Below, in pieces: positions 12,901 through 26,902 of a stretch of DNA of 64,000 nt. The position numbers and the translations under genes are program-made. How positions within the stretch are numbered: the stretch's first letter is position 1; every line of letters starts with the position of its first letter. The DNA is taken from assembly GCA_028622995.1 (NCBI GenBank), contig JAJQJQ010000008.1, positions 2,728,001 to 2,792,000 on the forward strand, read 5' to 3'. Source of the DNA: Panagrolaimus kolymaensis. Lineage: Eukaryota > Nematoda > Chromadorea > Rhabditida > Panagrolaimidae. The notes below the pieces were generated by a model. That model saw nothing but the letters and a program-made list of their open reading frames with translations. It did no database searches and was not told the DNA's origin.

Positions 12901-15900
12901 GTGGAGTTATTTTCTTTATTTAATTATTTTTTACATTTCTAAAATATTTTTATTAAGATTTGTACCTTTATTTTGACGTCCATCAAACCTAGAAATATTT
13001 TTTTAAGGCCATCACATTTCCAACAATGTGTGGGGTTATTTTCTTTATTTAATTATTTTATAGCAAAATCAAAATATTTTTATTAAGATTTGTATCTTTA
13101 TTTTGACGTCCATCAAACCTAGAAATATTTTTTTAAGGCCATCACATTTCCAACAATGTGTGGAGTTATTTTCTTTATTTAATTATTTTTTAGCAAAATC
13201 AAAATATTTTTATTAAGATTTGTACCTTTATTTTGACGTCCATCAAACCTAGAAATATTTTTTTAAAGCCATCACATTTCCAACAATGTGTGGAGTTATT
13301 TTCTTTATTTAATTATTTTTTACATTTCTAAAATATTTTTATTAAGATTTGTATCTTTATTTTGACGTCCATCAAACCTAGAAATATTTTTTTAAAGCCA
13401 TCACATTTCCAACAATGTGTGGAGTTATTTTCTTTATTTAATTATTTTTTAGCAAAATCAAAATATTTTTATTAAGATTTGTACCTTTATTTTGACGTCC
13501 ATCAAACCTAGAAATATTTTTTTAAAGCCATCACATTTCCAACAATGTGTGGAGTTATTTTCTTTATTTAATTATTTTTTACATTTCTAAAATATTTTTA
13601 TTAAGATTTGTACCTTTATTTTGACGTCCATCAAACCTAGAAATATTTTTTTAAAGCCATCACATTTCCAACAATGTGTGGAGTTATTTTCTTTATTTAA
13701 TTATTTTTTACATTTCTAAAATATTTTTATTAAGATTTGTATCTTTATTTTGACGTCCATCAAACCTAGAAATATTTTTTTAAGGCCATCACATTTCCAA
13801 CAATGTGTGGAGTTATTTTCTTTATTTAATTATTTTTTACATTTCTAAAATATTTTTATTAAGATTTGTACCTTTATTTTGACGTCCATCTAACCTAGAA
13901 ATATTTTTTTAAAGCCATCACATTTCCAACAATGTGTGGAGTTATTTTCTTTATTTAATTATTTTTTACATTTCTAAAATATTTTTATTAAGATTTGTAT
14001 CTTTATTTTGACGTCCATCAAACCTAGAAATATTTTTTTAAAGCCATCACATTTCCAACAATGTGTGGAGTTATTTTCTTTATTTAATTATTTTTTACAT
14101 TTCTAAAATATTTTTATTAAGATTTGTATCTTTATTTTGACGTCCATCAAACCTAGAAATATTTTTTTAAGGCCATCACATTTCCAACAATGTGTGGAGT
14201 TATTTTCTTTATTTAATTATTTTTTACATTTCTAAAATATTTTTATTAAGATTTGTATCTTTATTTTGACGTCCATCAAACCTAGAAATATTTTTTTAAA
14301 GCCATCACATTTCCAACAATGTGTGGAGTTATTTTCTTTATTTAATTATTTTTTACATTTCTAAAATATTTTTATTAAGATTTGTATCTTTATTTTGACG
14401 TCCATCAAACCTAGAAATATTTTTTTAAAGCCATCACATTTCCAACAATGTGTGGAGTTATTTTCTTTATTTAATTATTTTTTACATTTCTAAAATATTT
14501 TTATTAAGATTTGTACCTTTATTTTGACGTCCATCAAACCTAGAAATATTTTTTTAAGGCCATCACATTTCCAACAATGTGTGGGGTTATTTTCTTTATT
14601 TAATTATTTTATAGCAAAATCAAAATATTTTTATTAAGATTTGTATCTTTATTTTGACGTCCATCAAACCTAGAAATATTTTTTTAAAGCCATCACATTT
14701 CCAACAATGTGTGGAGTTATTTTCTTTATTTAATTATTTTTTAGCAAAATCAAAATATTTTTATTAAGATTTGTACCTTTATTTTGACGTCCATCAAACA
14801 TAGAAATATTTTTTTAAAGCCATCACTTTTCCAACAATGTGTGGAGTTATTTTCTTTATTTAATTATTTTTTACATTTCTAAAATATTTTTATTAAGATT
14901 TGTACCTTTATTTTGACGTCCATCTAACCTAGAAATATTTTTTTAAAGCCATCACATTTCCAACAATGTGTGGAGTTATTTTCTTTATTTAATTATTTTT
15001 TACATTTCTAAAATATTTTTATTAAGATTTGTATCTTTATTTTGACGTCCATCAAACCTAGAAATATTTTTTTAAAGCCATCACATTTCCAACAATGTGT
15101 GGAGTTATTTTCTTTATTTAATTATTTTTTACATTTCTAAAATATTTTTATTAAGATTTGTACCTTTATTTTGACGTCCATCTAACCTAGAAATATTTTT
15201 TTAAAGCCATCACATTTCCAACAATGTGTGGAGTTATTTTCTTTATTTAATTATTTTATAGCAAAATCAAAATATTTTTATTAAGATTTGTATCTTTATT
15301 TTGACGTCCATCAAACCTAGAAATATTTTTTTAAAGCCATCACATTTCCAACAATGTGTGGAGTTATTTTCTTTATTTAATTATTTTTTACATTTCTAAA
15401 ATATTTTTATTAAGATTTGTACCTTTATTTTGACGTCCATCAAACCTAGAAATATTTTTTTAAGGCCATCACATTTCCAACAATGTGTGGGGTTATTTTC
15501 TTTATTTAATTATTTTATAGCAAAATCAAAATATTTTTATTAAGATTTGTATCTTTATTTTGACGTCCATCAAACCTAGAAATATTTTTTTAAGGCCATC
15601 ACATTTCCAACAATGTGTGGAGTTATTTTCTTTATTTAATTATTTTTTAGCAAAATCAAAATATTTTTATTAAGATTTGTACCTTTATTTTGACGTCCAT
15701 CAAACATAGAAATATTTTTTTAAAGCCATCACTTTTCCAACAATGTGTGGAGTTATTTTCTTTATTTAATTATTTTTTACATTTCTAAAATATTTTTATT
15801 AAGATTTGTACCTTTATTTTGACGTCCATCTAACCTAGAAATATTTTTTTAAGGCCATCACTTTTCCAACAATGTGTGGAGTTATTTTCTTTATTTAATT

Positions 15901-18717
15901 ATTTTTTACATTTCTAAAATATTTTTATTAAGATTTGTACCTTTATTTTGACGTCCATCTAACCTAGAAATATTTTTTTAAAGCCATCACATTTCCAACA
16001 ATGTGTGGAGTTATTTTCTTTATTTAATTATTTTTTAGCAAAATCAAAATATTTTTATTAAGATTTGTACCTTTATTTTGACGTCCATCAAACCTAGAAA
16101 TATTTTTTTAAAGCCATCACATTTCCAACAATGTGTGGAGTTATTTTCTTTATTTAATTATTTTTTAGCAAAATCAAAATATTTTTATTAAGATTTGTAC
16201 CTTTATTTTGACGTCCATCAAACCTAGAAATATTTTTTTAAAGCCATCACATTTCCAACAATGTGTGGAGTTATTTTCTTTATTTAATTATTTTTTACAT
16301 TTCTAAAATATTTTTATTAAGATTTGTACCTTTATTTTGACGTCCATCAAACCTAGAAATATTTTTTTAAGGCCATCACATTTCCAACAATGTGTGGGGT
16401 TATTTTCTTTATTTAATTATTTTATAGCAAAATCAAAATATTTTTATTAAGATTTGTATCTTTATTTTGACGTCCATCAAACCTAGAAATATTTTTTTAA
16501 GGCCATCACATTTCCAACAATGTGTGGAGTTATTTTCTTTATTTAATTATTTTTTAGCAAAATCAAAATATTTTTATTAAGATTTGTACCTTTATTTTGA
16601 CGTCCATCAAACCTAGAAATATTTTTTTAAAGCCATCACATTTCCAACAATGTGTGGAGTTATTTTCTTTATTTAATTATTTTTTACATTTCTAAAATAT
16701 TTTTATTAAGATTTGTATCTTTATTTTGACGTCCATCAAACCTAGAAATATTTTTTTAAAGCCATCACATTTCCAACAATGTGTGGAGTTATTTTCTTTA
16801 TTTAATTATTTTTTAGCAAAATCAAAATATTTTTATTAAGATTTGTACCTTTATTTTGACGTCCATCAAACCTAGAAATATTTTTTTAAAGCCATCACAT
16901 TTCCAACAATGTGTGGAGTTATTTTCTTTATTTAATTATTTTTTACATTTCTAAAATATTTTTATTAAGATTTGTACCTTTATTTTGACGTCCATCAAAC
17001 CTAGAAATATTTTTTTAAAGCCATCACATTTCCAACAATGTGTGGAGTTATTTTCTTTATTTAATTATTTTTTACATTTCTAAAATATTTTTATTAAGAT
17101 TTGTATCTTTATTTTGACGTCCATCAAACCTAGAAATATTTTTTTAAGGCCATCACATTTCCAACAATGTGTGGAGTTATTTTCTTTATTTAATTATTTT
17201 TTACATTTCTAAAATATTTTTATTAAGATTTGTATCTTTATTTTGACGTCCATCAAACCTAGAAATATTTTTTTAAGGCCATCACATTTCCAACAATGTG
17301 TGGAGTTATTTTCTTTATTTAATTATTTTTTACATTTCTAAAATATTTTTATTAAGATTTGTATCTTTATTTTGACGTCCATCAAACCTAGAAATATTTT
17401 TTTAAAGCCATCACATTTCCAACAATGTGTGGAGTTATTTTCTTTATTTAATTATTTTTTACATTTCTAAAATATTTTTATTAAGATTTGTATCTTTATT
17501 TTGACGTCCATCAAACCTAGAAATATTTTTTTAAAGCCATCACATTTCCAACAATGTGTGGAGTTATTTTCTTTATTTAATTATTTTTTACATTTCTAAA
17601 ATTTTTTTATTAAGATTTGTACCTTTATTTTGACGTCCATCAAACCTAGAAATATTTTTTTAAGGCCATCACATTTCCAACAATGTGTGGGGTTATTTTC
17701 TTTATTTAATTATTTTATAGCAAAATCAAAATATTTTTATTAAGATTTGTATCTTTATTTTGACGTCCATCAAACCTAGAAATATTTTTTTAAGGCCATC
17801 ACATTTCCAACAATGTGTGGAGTTATTTTCTTTATTTAATTATTTTTTAGCAAAATCAAAATATTTTTATTAAGATTTGTACCTTTATTTTGACGTCCAT
17901 CAAACCTAGAAATATTTTTTTAAGGCCATCACATTTCCAACAATGTGTGGGGTTATTTTCTTTATTTAATTATTTTATAGCAAAATCAAAATATTTTTAT
18001 TAAGATTTGTATCTTTATTTTGACGTCCATCAAACCTAGAAATATTTTTTTAAGGCCATCACATTTCCAACAATGTGTGGAGTTATTTTCTTTATTTAAT
18101 TATTTTTTACATTTCTAAAATATTTTTATTAAGATTTGTATCTTTATTTTGACGTCCATCAAACATAGAAATATTTTTTTAAAGCCATCACTTTTCCAAC
18201 AATGTGTGGAGTTATTTTCTTTATTTAATTATTTTTTACATTTCTAAAATATTTTTATTAAGATTTGTACCTTTATTTTGACGTCCATCTAACCTAGAAA
18301 TATTTTTTTAAAGCCATCACATTTCCAACAATGTGTGGAGTTATTTTCTTTATTTAATTATTTTTTACATTTCTAAAATATTTTTATTAAGATTTGTACC
18401 TTTATTTTGACGTCCATCAAACCTAGAAATATTTTTTTAAAGCCATCACATTTCCAACAATGTGTGGAGTTATTTTCTTTATTTAATTATTTTTTACATT
18501 TCTAAAATATTTTTATTAAGATTTGTACCTTTATTTTGACGTCCATCTAACCTAGAAATATTTTTTTAAAGCCATCACATTTCCAACAATGTGTGGAGTT
18601 ATTTTCTTTATTTAATTATTTTTTACATTTCTAAAATATTTTTATTAAGATTTGTACCTTTATTTTGACGTCCATCAAACCTAGAAATATTTTTTTAAAG
18701 CCATCACATTTCCAACA

Positions 18718-21700
18718 ATGTGTGGGGTTATTTTCTTTATTTAATTATTTTATAGCAAAATCAAAATATTTTTATTAAGATTTGTATCTTTATTTTGACG
18801 TCCATCAAACCTAGAAATATTTTTTTAAGGCCATCACATTTCCAACAATGTGTGGGGTTATTTTCTTTATTTAATTATTTTATAGCAAAATCAAAATATT
18901 TTTATTAAGATTTGTATCTTTATTTTGACGTCCATCAAACCTAGAAATATTTTTTTAAGGCCATCACATTTCCAACAATGTGTGGAGTTATTTTCTTTAT
19001 TTAATTATTTTTTACATTTCTAAAATATTTTTATTAAGATTTGTATCTTTATTTTGACGTCCATCAAACATAGAAATATTTTTTTAAAGCCATCACATTT
19101 CCAACAATGTGTGGAGTTATTTTCTTTATTTAATTATTTTTTACATTTCTAAAATATTTTTATTAAGATTTGTACCTTTATTTTGACGTCCATCAAACCT
19201 AGAAATATTTTTTTAAAGCCATCACATTTCCAACAATGTGTGGAGTTATTTTCTTTATTTAATTATTTTTTACATTTCTAAAATATTTTTATTAAGATTT
19301 GTACCTTTATTTTGACGTCCATCTAACCTAGAAATATTTTTTTAAAGCCATCACATTTCCAACAATGTGTGGAGTTATTTTCTTTATTTAATTATTTTTT
19401 ACATTTCTAAAATATTTTTATTAAGATTTGTATCTTTATTTTGACGTCCATCAAACATAGAAATATTTTTTTAAAGCCATCACATTTCCAACAATGTGTG
19501 GAGTTATTTTCTTTATTTAATTATTTTTTACATTTCTAAAATATTTTTATTAAGATTTGTACCTTTATTTTGACGTCCATCAAACCTAGAAATATTTTTT
19601 TAAAGCCATCACATTTCCAACAATGTGTGGAGTTATTTTCTTTATTTAATTATTTTTTACATTTCTAAAATATTTTTATTAAGATTTGTACCTTTATTTT
19701 GACGTCCATCTAACCTAGAAATATTTTTTTAAAGCCATCACATTTCCAACAATGTGTGGAGTTATTTTCTTTATTTAATTATTTTTTACATTTCTAAAAT
19801 ATTTTTATTAAGATTTGTACCTTTATTTTGACGTCCATCAAACCTAGAAATATTTTTTTAAAGCCATCACATTTCCAACAATGTGTGGGGTTATTTTCTT
19901 TATTTAATTATTTTATAGCAAAATCAAAATATTTTTATTAAGATTTGTATCTTTATTTTGACGTCCATCAAACCTAGAAATATTTTTTTAAGGCCATCAC
20001 ATTTCCAACAATGTGTGGGGTTATTTTCTTTATTTAATTATTTTATAGCAAAATCAAAATATTTTTATTAAGATTTGTATCTTTATTTTGACGTCCATCA
20101 AACCTAGAAATATTTTTTTAAGGCCATCACATTTCCAACAATGTGTGGAGTTATTTTCTTTATTTAATTATTTTTTACATTTCTAAAATATTTTTATTAA
20201 GATTTGTATCTTTATTTTGACGTCCATCAAACATAGAAATATTTTTTTAAAGCCATCACATTTCCAACAATGTGTGGAGTTATTTTCTTTATTTAATTAT
20301 TTTTTACATTTCTAAAATATTTTTATTAAGATTTGTACCTTTATTTTGACGTCCATCAAACCTAGAAATATTTTTTTAAAGCCATCACATTTCCAACAAT
20401 GTGTGGAGTTATTTTCTTTATTTAATTATTTTTTACATTTCTAAAATATTTTTATTAAGATTTGTACCTTTATTTTGACGTCCATCTAACCTAGAAATAT
20501 TTTTTTAAAGCCATCACATTTCCAACAATGTGTGGAGTTATTTTCTTTATTTAATTATTTTTTACATTTCTAAAATATTTTTATTAAGATTTGTATCTTT
20601 ATTTTGACGTCCATCAAACATAGAAATATTTTTTTAAAGCCATCACATTTCCAACAATGTGTGGAGTTATTTTCTTTATTTAATTATTTTTTACATTTCT
20701 AAAATATTTTTATTAAGATTTGTACCTTTATTTTGACGTCCATCAAACCTAGAAATATTTTTTTAAAGCCATCACATTTCCAACAATGTGTGGAGTTATT
20801 TTCTTTATTTAATTATTTTTTACATTTCTAAAATATTTTTATTAAGATTTGTACCTTTATTTTGACGTCCATCTAACCTAGAAATATTTTTTTAAAGCCA
20901 TCACATTTCCAACAATGTGTGGAGTTATTTTCTTTATTTAATTATTTTTTACATTTCTAAAATATTTTTATTAAGATTTGTACCTTTATTTTGACGTCCA
21001 TCAAACCTAGAAATATTTTTTTAAAGCCATCACATTTCCAACAATGTGTGGGGTTATTTTCTTTATTTAATTATTTTATAGCAAAATCAAAATATTTTTA
21101 TTAAGATTTGTATCTTTATTTTGACGTCCATCAAACCTAGAAATATTTTTTTAAGGCCATCACATTTCCAACAATGTGTGGGGTTATTTTCTTTATTTAA
21201 TTATTTTATAGCAAAATCAAAATATTTTTATTAAGATTTGTATCTTTATTTTGACGTCCATCAAACCTAGAAATATTTTTTTAAGGCCATCACATTTCCA
21301 ACAATGTGTGGAGTTATTTTCTTTATTTAATTATTTTTTACATTTCTAAAATATTTTTATTAAGATTTGTATCTTTATTTTGACGTCCATCAAACATAGA
21401 AATATTTTTTTAAAGCCATCACATTTCCAACAATGTGTGGAGTTATTTTCTTTATTTAATTATTTTTTACATTTCTAAAATATTTTTATTAAGATTTGTA
21501 CCTTTATTTTGACGTCCATCAAACCTAGAAATATTTTTTTAAAGCCATCACATTTCCAACAATGTGTGGAGTTATTTTCTTTATTTAATTATTTTTTACA
21601 TTTCTAAAATATTTTTATTAAGATTTGTACCTTTATTTTGACGTCCATCTAACCTAGAAATATTTTTTTAAAGCCATCACATTTCCAACAATGTGTGGAG

Positions 21701-22206
21701 TTATTTTCTTTATTTAATTATTTTTTACATTTCTAAAATATTTTTATTAAGATTTGTATCTTTATTTTGACGTCCATCAAACATAGAAATATTTTTTTAA
21801 AGCCATCACATTTCCAACAATGTGTGGAGTTATTTTCTTTATTTAATTATTTTTTACATTTCTAAAATATTTTTATTAAGATTTGTACCTTTATTTTGAC
21901 GTCCATCAAACCTAGAAATATTTTTTTAAAGCCATCACATTTCCAACAATGTGTGGAGTTATTTTCTTTATTTAATTATTTTTTACATTTCTAAAATATT
22001 TTTATTAAGATTTGTACCTTTATTTTGACGTCCATCTAACCTAGAAATATTTTTTTAAAGCCATCACATTTCCAACAATGTGTGGAGTTATTTTCTTTAT
22101 TTAATTATTTTTTACATTTCTAAAATATTTTTATTAAGATTTGTACCTTTATTTTGACGTCCATCAAACCTAGAAATATTTTTTTAAAGCCATCACATTT
22201 CCAACA
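18718..22206. repeat. 1163-bp nonameric higher-order repeat, three full copies
   Basis: The atgtgtgggg marker recurs at 18,718, 19,881, 21,044 and 22,207, exactly 1163 bp each time (two 130-bp plus seven 129-bp monomers). Order within each unit: cctag/aagg/gtgggg with G linker; cctag/aagg/gtggag; catag; cctag; ctaacctag; catag; cctag; ctaacctag; cctag/aaag/gtgggg. The catag-cctag-ctaacctag trimer (387 bp) is itself doubled inside the unit. All catag monomers here have cacattt, not the cactttt usual elsewhere. The three copies agree at every diagnostic site I compared. Flanks diverge: the first catag after 22,207 has cactttt, and upstream of about 18,300 the order breaks. Confidence 0.9.
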
Positions 22207-23093
22207 ATGTGTGGGGTTATTTTCTTTATTTAATTATTTTATAGCAAAATCAAAATATTTTTATTAAGATTTGTATCTTTATTTTGACGTCCATCAAACC
22301 TAGAAATATTTTTTTAAGGCCATCACATTTCCAACAATGTGTGGGGTTATTTTCTTTATTTAATTATTTTATAGCAAAATCAAAATATTTTTATTAAGAT
22401 TTGTATCTTTATTTTGACGTCCATCAAACCTAGAAATATTTTTTTAAGGCCATCACATTTCCAACAATGTGTGGAGTTATTTTCTTTATTTAATTATTTT
22501 TTACATTTCTAAAATATTTTTATTAAGATTTGTATCTTTATTTTGACGTCCATCAAACATAGAAATATTTTTTTAAAGCCATCACTTTTCCAACAATGTG
22601 TGGAGTTATTTTCTTTATTTAATTATTTTTTACATTTCTAAAATATTTTTATTAAGATTTGTACCTTTATTTTGACGTCCATCTAACCTAGAAATATTTT
22701 TTTAAAGCCATCACATTTCCAACAATGTGTGGAGTTATTTTCTTTATTTAATTATTTTTTACATTTCTAAAATATTTTTATTAAGATTTGTATCTTTATT
22801 TTGACGTCCATCAAACCTAGAAATATTTTTTTAAAGCCATCACATTTCCAACAATGTGTGGAGTTATTTTCTTTATTTAATTATTTTTTACATTTCTAAA
22901 ATATTTTTATTAAGATTTGTACCTTTATTTTGACGTCCATCTAACCTAGAAATATTTTTTTAAAGCCATCACATTTCCAACAATGTGTGGAGTTATTTTC
23001 TTTATTTAATTATTTTATAGCAAAATCAAAATATTTTTATTAAGATTTGTATCTTTATTTTGACGTCCATCAAACCTAGAAATATTTTTTTAA
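21784..23093. repeat. Duplicated 1.3-kb block, copy 1 (2976-bp offset)
   Basis: This block matches 24,760-26,069 at all diagnostic sites, 2976 bp (23 monomers) downstream. The match stops on the left where catag here meets ctaacctag there (21,783 versus 24,759), and on the right where aaag here meets aagg there (23,094 versus 26,070). Its left part overlaps the third 1163-bp HOR copy, so the duplication postdates or accompanied the spread of that HOR. Confidence 0.7.
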
Positions 23094-24759
23094 AGCCATC
23101 ACATTTCCAACAATGTGTGGAGTTATTTTCTTTATTTAATTATTTTATAGCAAAATCAAAATATTTTTATTAAGATTTGTATCTTTATTTTGACGTCCAT
23201 CTAACCTAGAAATATTTTTTTAAAGCCATCACATTTCCAACAATGTGTGGAGTTATTTTCTTTATTTAATTATTTTTTAGCAAAATCAAAATATTTTTAT
23301 TAAGATTTGTACCTTTATTTTGACGTCCATCAAACATAGAAATATTTTTTTAAAGCCATCACTTTTCCAACAATGTGTGGAGTTATTTTCTTTATTTAAT
23401 TATTTTTTACATTTCTAAAATATTTTTATTAAGATTTGTACCTTTATTTTGACGTCCATCTAACCTAGAAATATTTTTTTAAAGCCATCACATTTCCAAC
23501 AATGTGTGGAGTTATTTTCTTTATTTAATTATTTTTTAGCAAAATCAAAATATTTTTATTAAGATTTGTACCTTTATTTTGACGTCCATCAAACCTAGAA
23601 ATATTTTTTTAAAGCCATCACATTTCCAACAATGTGTGGAGTTATTTTCTTTATTTAATTATTTTTTACATTTCTAAAATATTTTTATTAAGATTTGTAC
23701 CTTTATTTTGACGTCCATCTAACCTAGAAATATTTTTTTAAAGCCATCACATTTCCAACAATGTGTGGGGTTATTTTCTTTATTTAATTATTTTATAGCA
23801 AAATCAAAATATTTTTATTAAGATTTGTATCTTTATTTTGACGTCCATCAAACCTAGAAATATTTTTTTAAGGCCATCACATTTCCAACAATGTGTGGAG
23901 TTATTTTCTTTATTTAATTATTTTTTACATTTCTAAAATATTTTTATTAAGATTTGTATCTTTATTTTGACGTCCATCAAACATAGAAATATTTTTTTAA
24001 AGCCATCACTTTTCCAACAATGTGTGGAGTTATTTTCTTTATTTAATTATTTTTTACATTTCTAAAATATTTTTATTAAGATTTGTACCTTTATTTTGAC
24101 GTCCATCTAACCTAGAAATATTTTTTTAAAGCCATCACATTTCCAACAATGTGTGGAGTTATTTTCTTTATTTAATTATTTTTTACATTTCTAAAATATT
24201 TTTATTAAGATTTGTACCTTTATTTTGACGTCCATCAAACCTAGAAATATTTTTTTAAGGCCATCACATTTCCAACAATGTGTGGGGTTATTTTCTTTAT
24301 TTAATTATTTTATAGCAAAATCAAAATATTTTTATTAAGATTTGTATCTTTATTTTGACGTCCATCAAACCTAGAAATATTTTTTTAAGGCCATCACATT
24401 TCCAACAATGTGTGGGGTTATTTTCTTTATTTAATTATTTTATAGCAAAATCAAAATATTTTTATTAAGATTTGTATCTTTATTTTGACGTCCATCAAAC
24501 CTAGAAATATTTTTTTAAGGCCATCACATTTCCAACAATGTGTGGAGTTATTTTCTTTATTTAATTATTTTTTACATTTCTAAAATATTTTTATTAAGAT
24601 TTGTATCTTTATTTTGACGTCCATCAAACATAGAAATATTTTTTTAAAGCCATCACTTTTCCAACAATGTGTGGAGTTATTTTCTTTATTTAATTATTTT
24701 TTACATTTCTAAAATATTTTTATTAAGATTTGTACCTTTATTTTGACGTCCATCTAACC

Positions 24760-26069
24760 TAGAAATATTTTTTTAAAGCCATCACATTTCCAACAATGTG
24801 TGGAGTTATTTTCTTTATTTAATTATTTTTTACATTTCTAAAATATTTTTATTAAGATTTGTACCTTTATTTTGACGTCCATCAAACCTAGAAATATTTT
24901 TTTAAAGCCATCACATTTCCAACAATGTGTGGAGTTATTTTCTTTATTTAATTATTTTTTACATTTCTAAAATATTTTTATTAAGATTTGTACCTTTATT
25001 TTGACGTCCATCTAACCTAGAAATATTTTTTTAAAGCCATCACATTTCCAACAATGTGTGGAGTTATTTTCTTTATTTAATTATTTTTTACATTTCTAAA
25101 ATATTTTTATTAAGATTTGTACCTTTATTTTGACGTCCATCAAACCTAGAAATATTTTTTTAAAGCCATCACATTTCCAACAATGTGTGGGGTTATTTTC
25201 TTTATTTAATTATTTTATAGCAAAATCAAAATATTTTTATTAAGATTTGTATCTTTATTTTGACGTCCATCAAACCTAGAAATATTTTTTTAAGGCCATC
25301 ACATTTCCAACAATGTGTGGGGTTATTTTCTTTATTTAATTATTTTATAGCAAAATCAAAATATTTTTATTAAGATTTGTATCTTTATTTTGACGTCCAT
25401 CAAACCTAGAAATATTTTTTTAAGGCCATCACATTTCCAACAATGTGTGGAGTTATTTTCTTTATTTAATTATTTTTTACATTTCTAAAATATTTTTATT
25501 AAGATTTGTATCTTTATTTTGACGTCCATCAAACATAGAAATATTTTTTTAAAGCCATCACTTTTCCAACAATGTGTGGAGTTATTTTCTTTATTTAATT
25601 ATTTTTTACATTTCTAAAATATTTTTATTAAGATTTGTACCTTTATTTTGACGTCCATCTAACCTAGAAATATTTTTTTAAAGCCATCACATTTCCAACA
25701 ATGTGTGGAGTTATTTTCTTTATTTAATTATTTTTTACATTTCTAAAATATTTTTATTAAGATTTGTATCTTTATTTTGACGTCCATCAAACCTAGAAAT
25801 ATTTTTTTAAAGCCATCACATTTCCAACAATGTGTGGAGTTATTTTCTTTATTTAATTATTTTTTACATTTCTAAAATATTTTTATTAAGATTTGTACCT
25901 TTATTTTGACGTCCATCTAACCTAGAAATATTTTTTTAAAGCCATCACATTTCCAACAATGTGTGGAGTTATTTTCTTTATTTAATTATTTTATAGCAAA
26001 ATCAAAATATTTTTATTAAGATTTGTATCTTTATTTTGACGTCCATCAAACCTAGAAATATTTTTTTAA
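24760..26069. repeat. Duplicated 1.3-kb block, copy 2 (2976-bp offset)
   Basis: Partner of 21,784-23,093. Just upstream, the gtgggg-gtgggg-gtggag-catag-ctaacctag-cctag-ctaacctag series starting at 24,278 recurs at 25,183 (905 bp, seven monomers), so a shorter heptameric repeat is nested next to this block. In both 905-bp units the catag monomer has cactttt. Confidence 0.7.
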
Positions 26070-26902
26070 GGCCATCACATTTCCAACAATGTGTGGAGTT
26101 ATTTTCTTTATTTAATTATTTTTTAGCAAAATCAAAATATTTTTATTAAGATTTGTACCTTTATTTTGACGTCCATCAAACATAGAAATATTTTTTTAAA
26201 GCCATCACTTTTCCAACAATGTGTGGAGTTATTTTCTTTATTTAATTATTTTTTACATTTCTAAAATATTTTTATTAAGATTTGTACCTTTATTTTGACG
26301 TCCATCTAACCTAGAAATATTTTTTTAAAGCCATCACATTTCCAACAATGTGTGGAGTTATTTTCTTTATTTAATTATTTTTTAGCAAAATCAAAATATT
26401 TTTATTAAGATTTGTACCTTTATTTTGACGTCCATCAAACCTAGAAATATTTTTTTAAAGCCATCACATTTCCAACAATGTGTGGAGTTATTTTCTTTAT
26501 TTAATTATTTTTTAGCAAAATCAAAATATTTTTATTAAGATTTGTACCTTTATTTTGACGTCCATCAAACCTAGAAATATTTTTTTAAAGCCATCACATT
26601 TCCAACAATGTGTGGAGTTATTTTCTTTATTTAATTATTTTTTACATTTCTAAAATATTTTTATTAAGATTTGTACCTTTATTTTGACGTCCATCAAACC
26701 TAGAAATATTTTTTTAAGGCCATCACATTTCCAACAATGTGTGGAGTTATTTTCTTTATTTAATTATTTTATAGCAAAATCAAAATATTTTTATTAAGAT
26801 TTGTACCTTTATTTTGACGTCCATCAAACCTAGAAATATTTTTTTAAAGCCATCACATTTCCAACAATGTGTGGAGTTATTTTCTTTATTTAATTATTTT
26901 TT

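Noticed and set aside
9571..17610. Possible 8-kb repeat linking two aaaatttttttatt variants (9571 and 17,592)
   Set aside because: The flanking monomers differ (gtatct/aaag in one, gtacct/aagg/gtgggg in the other), so a shared long duplication is not supported; an independent A-to-T change is as likely.
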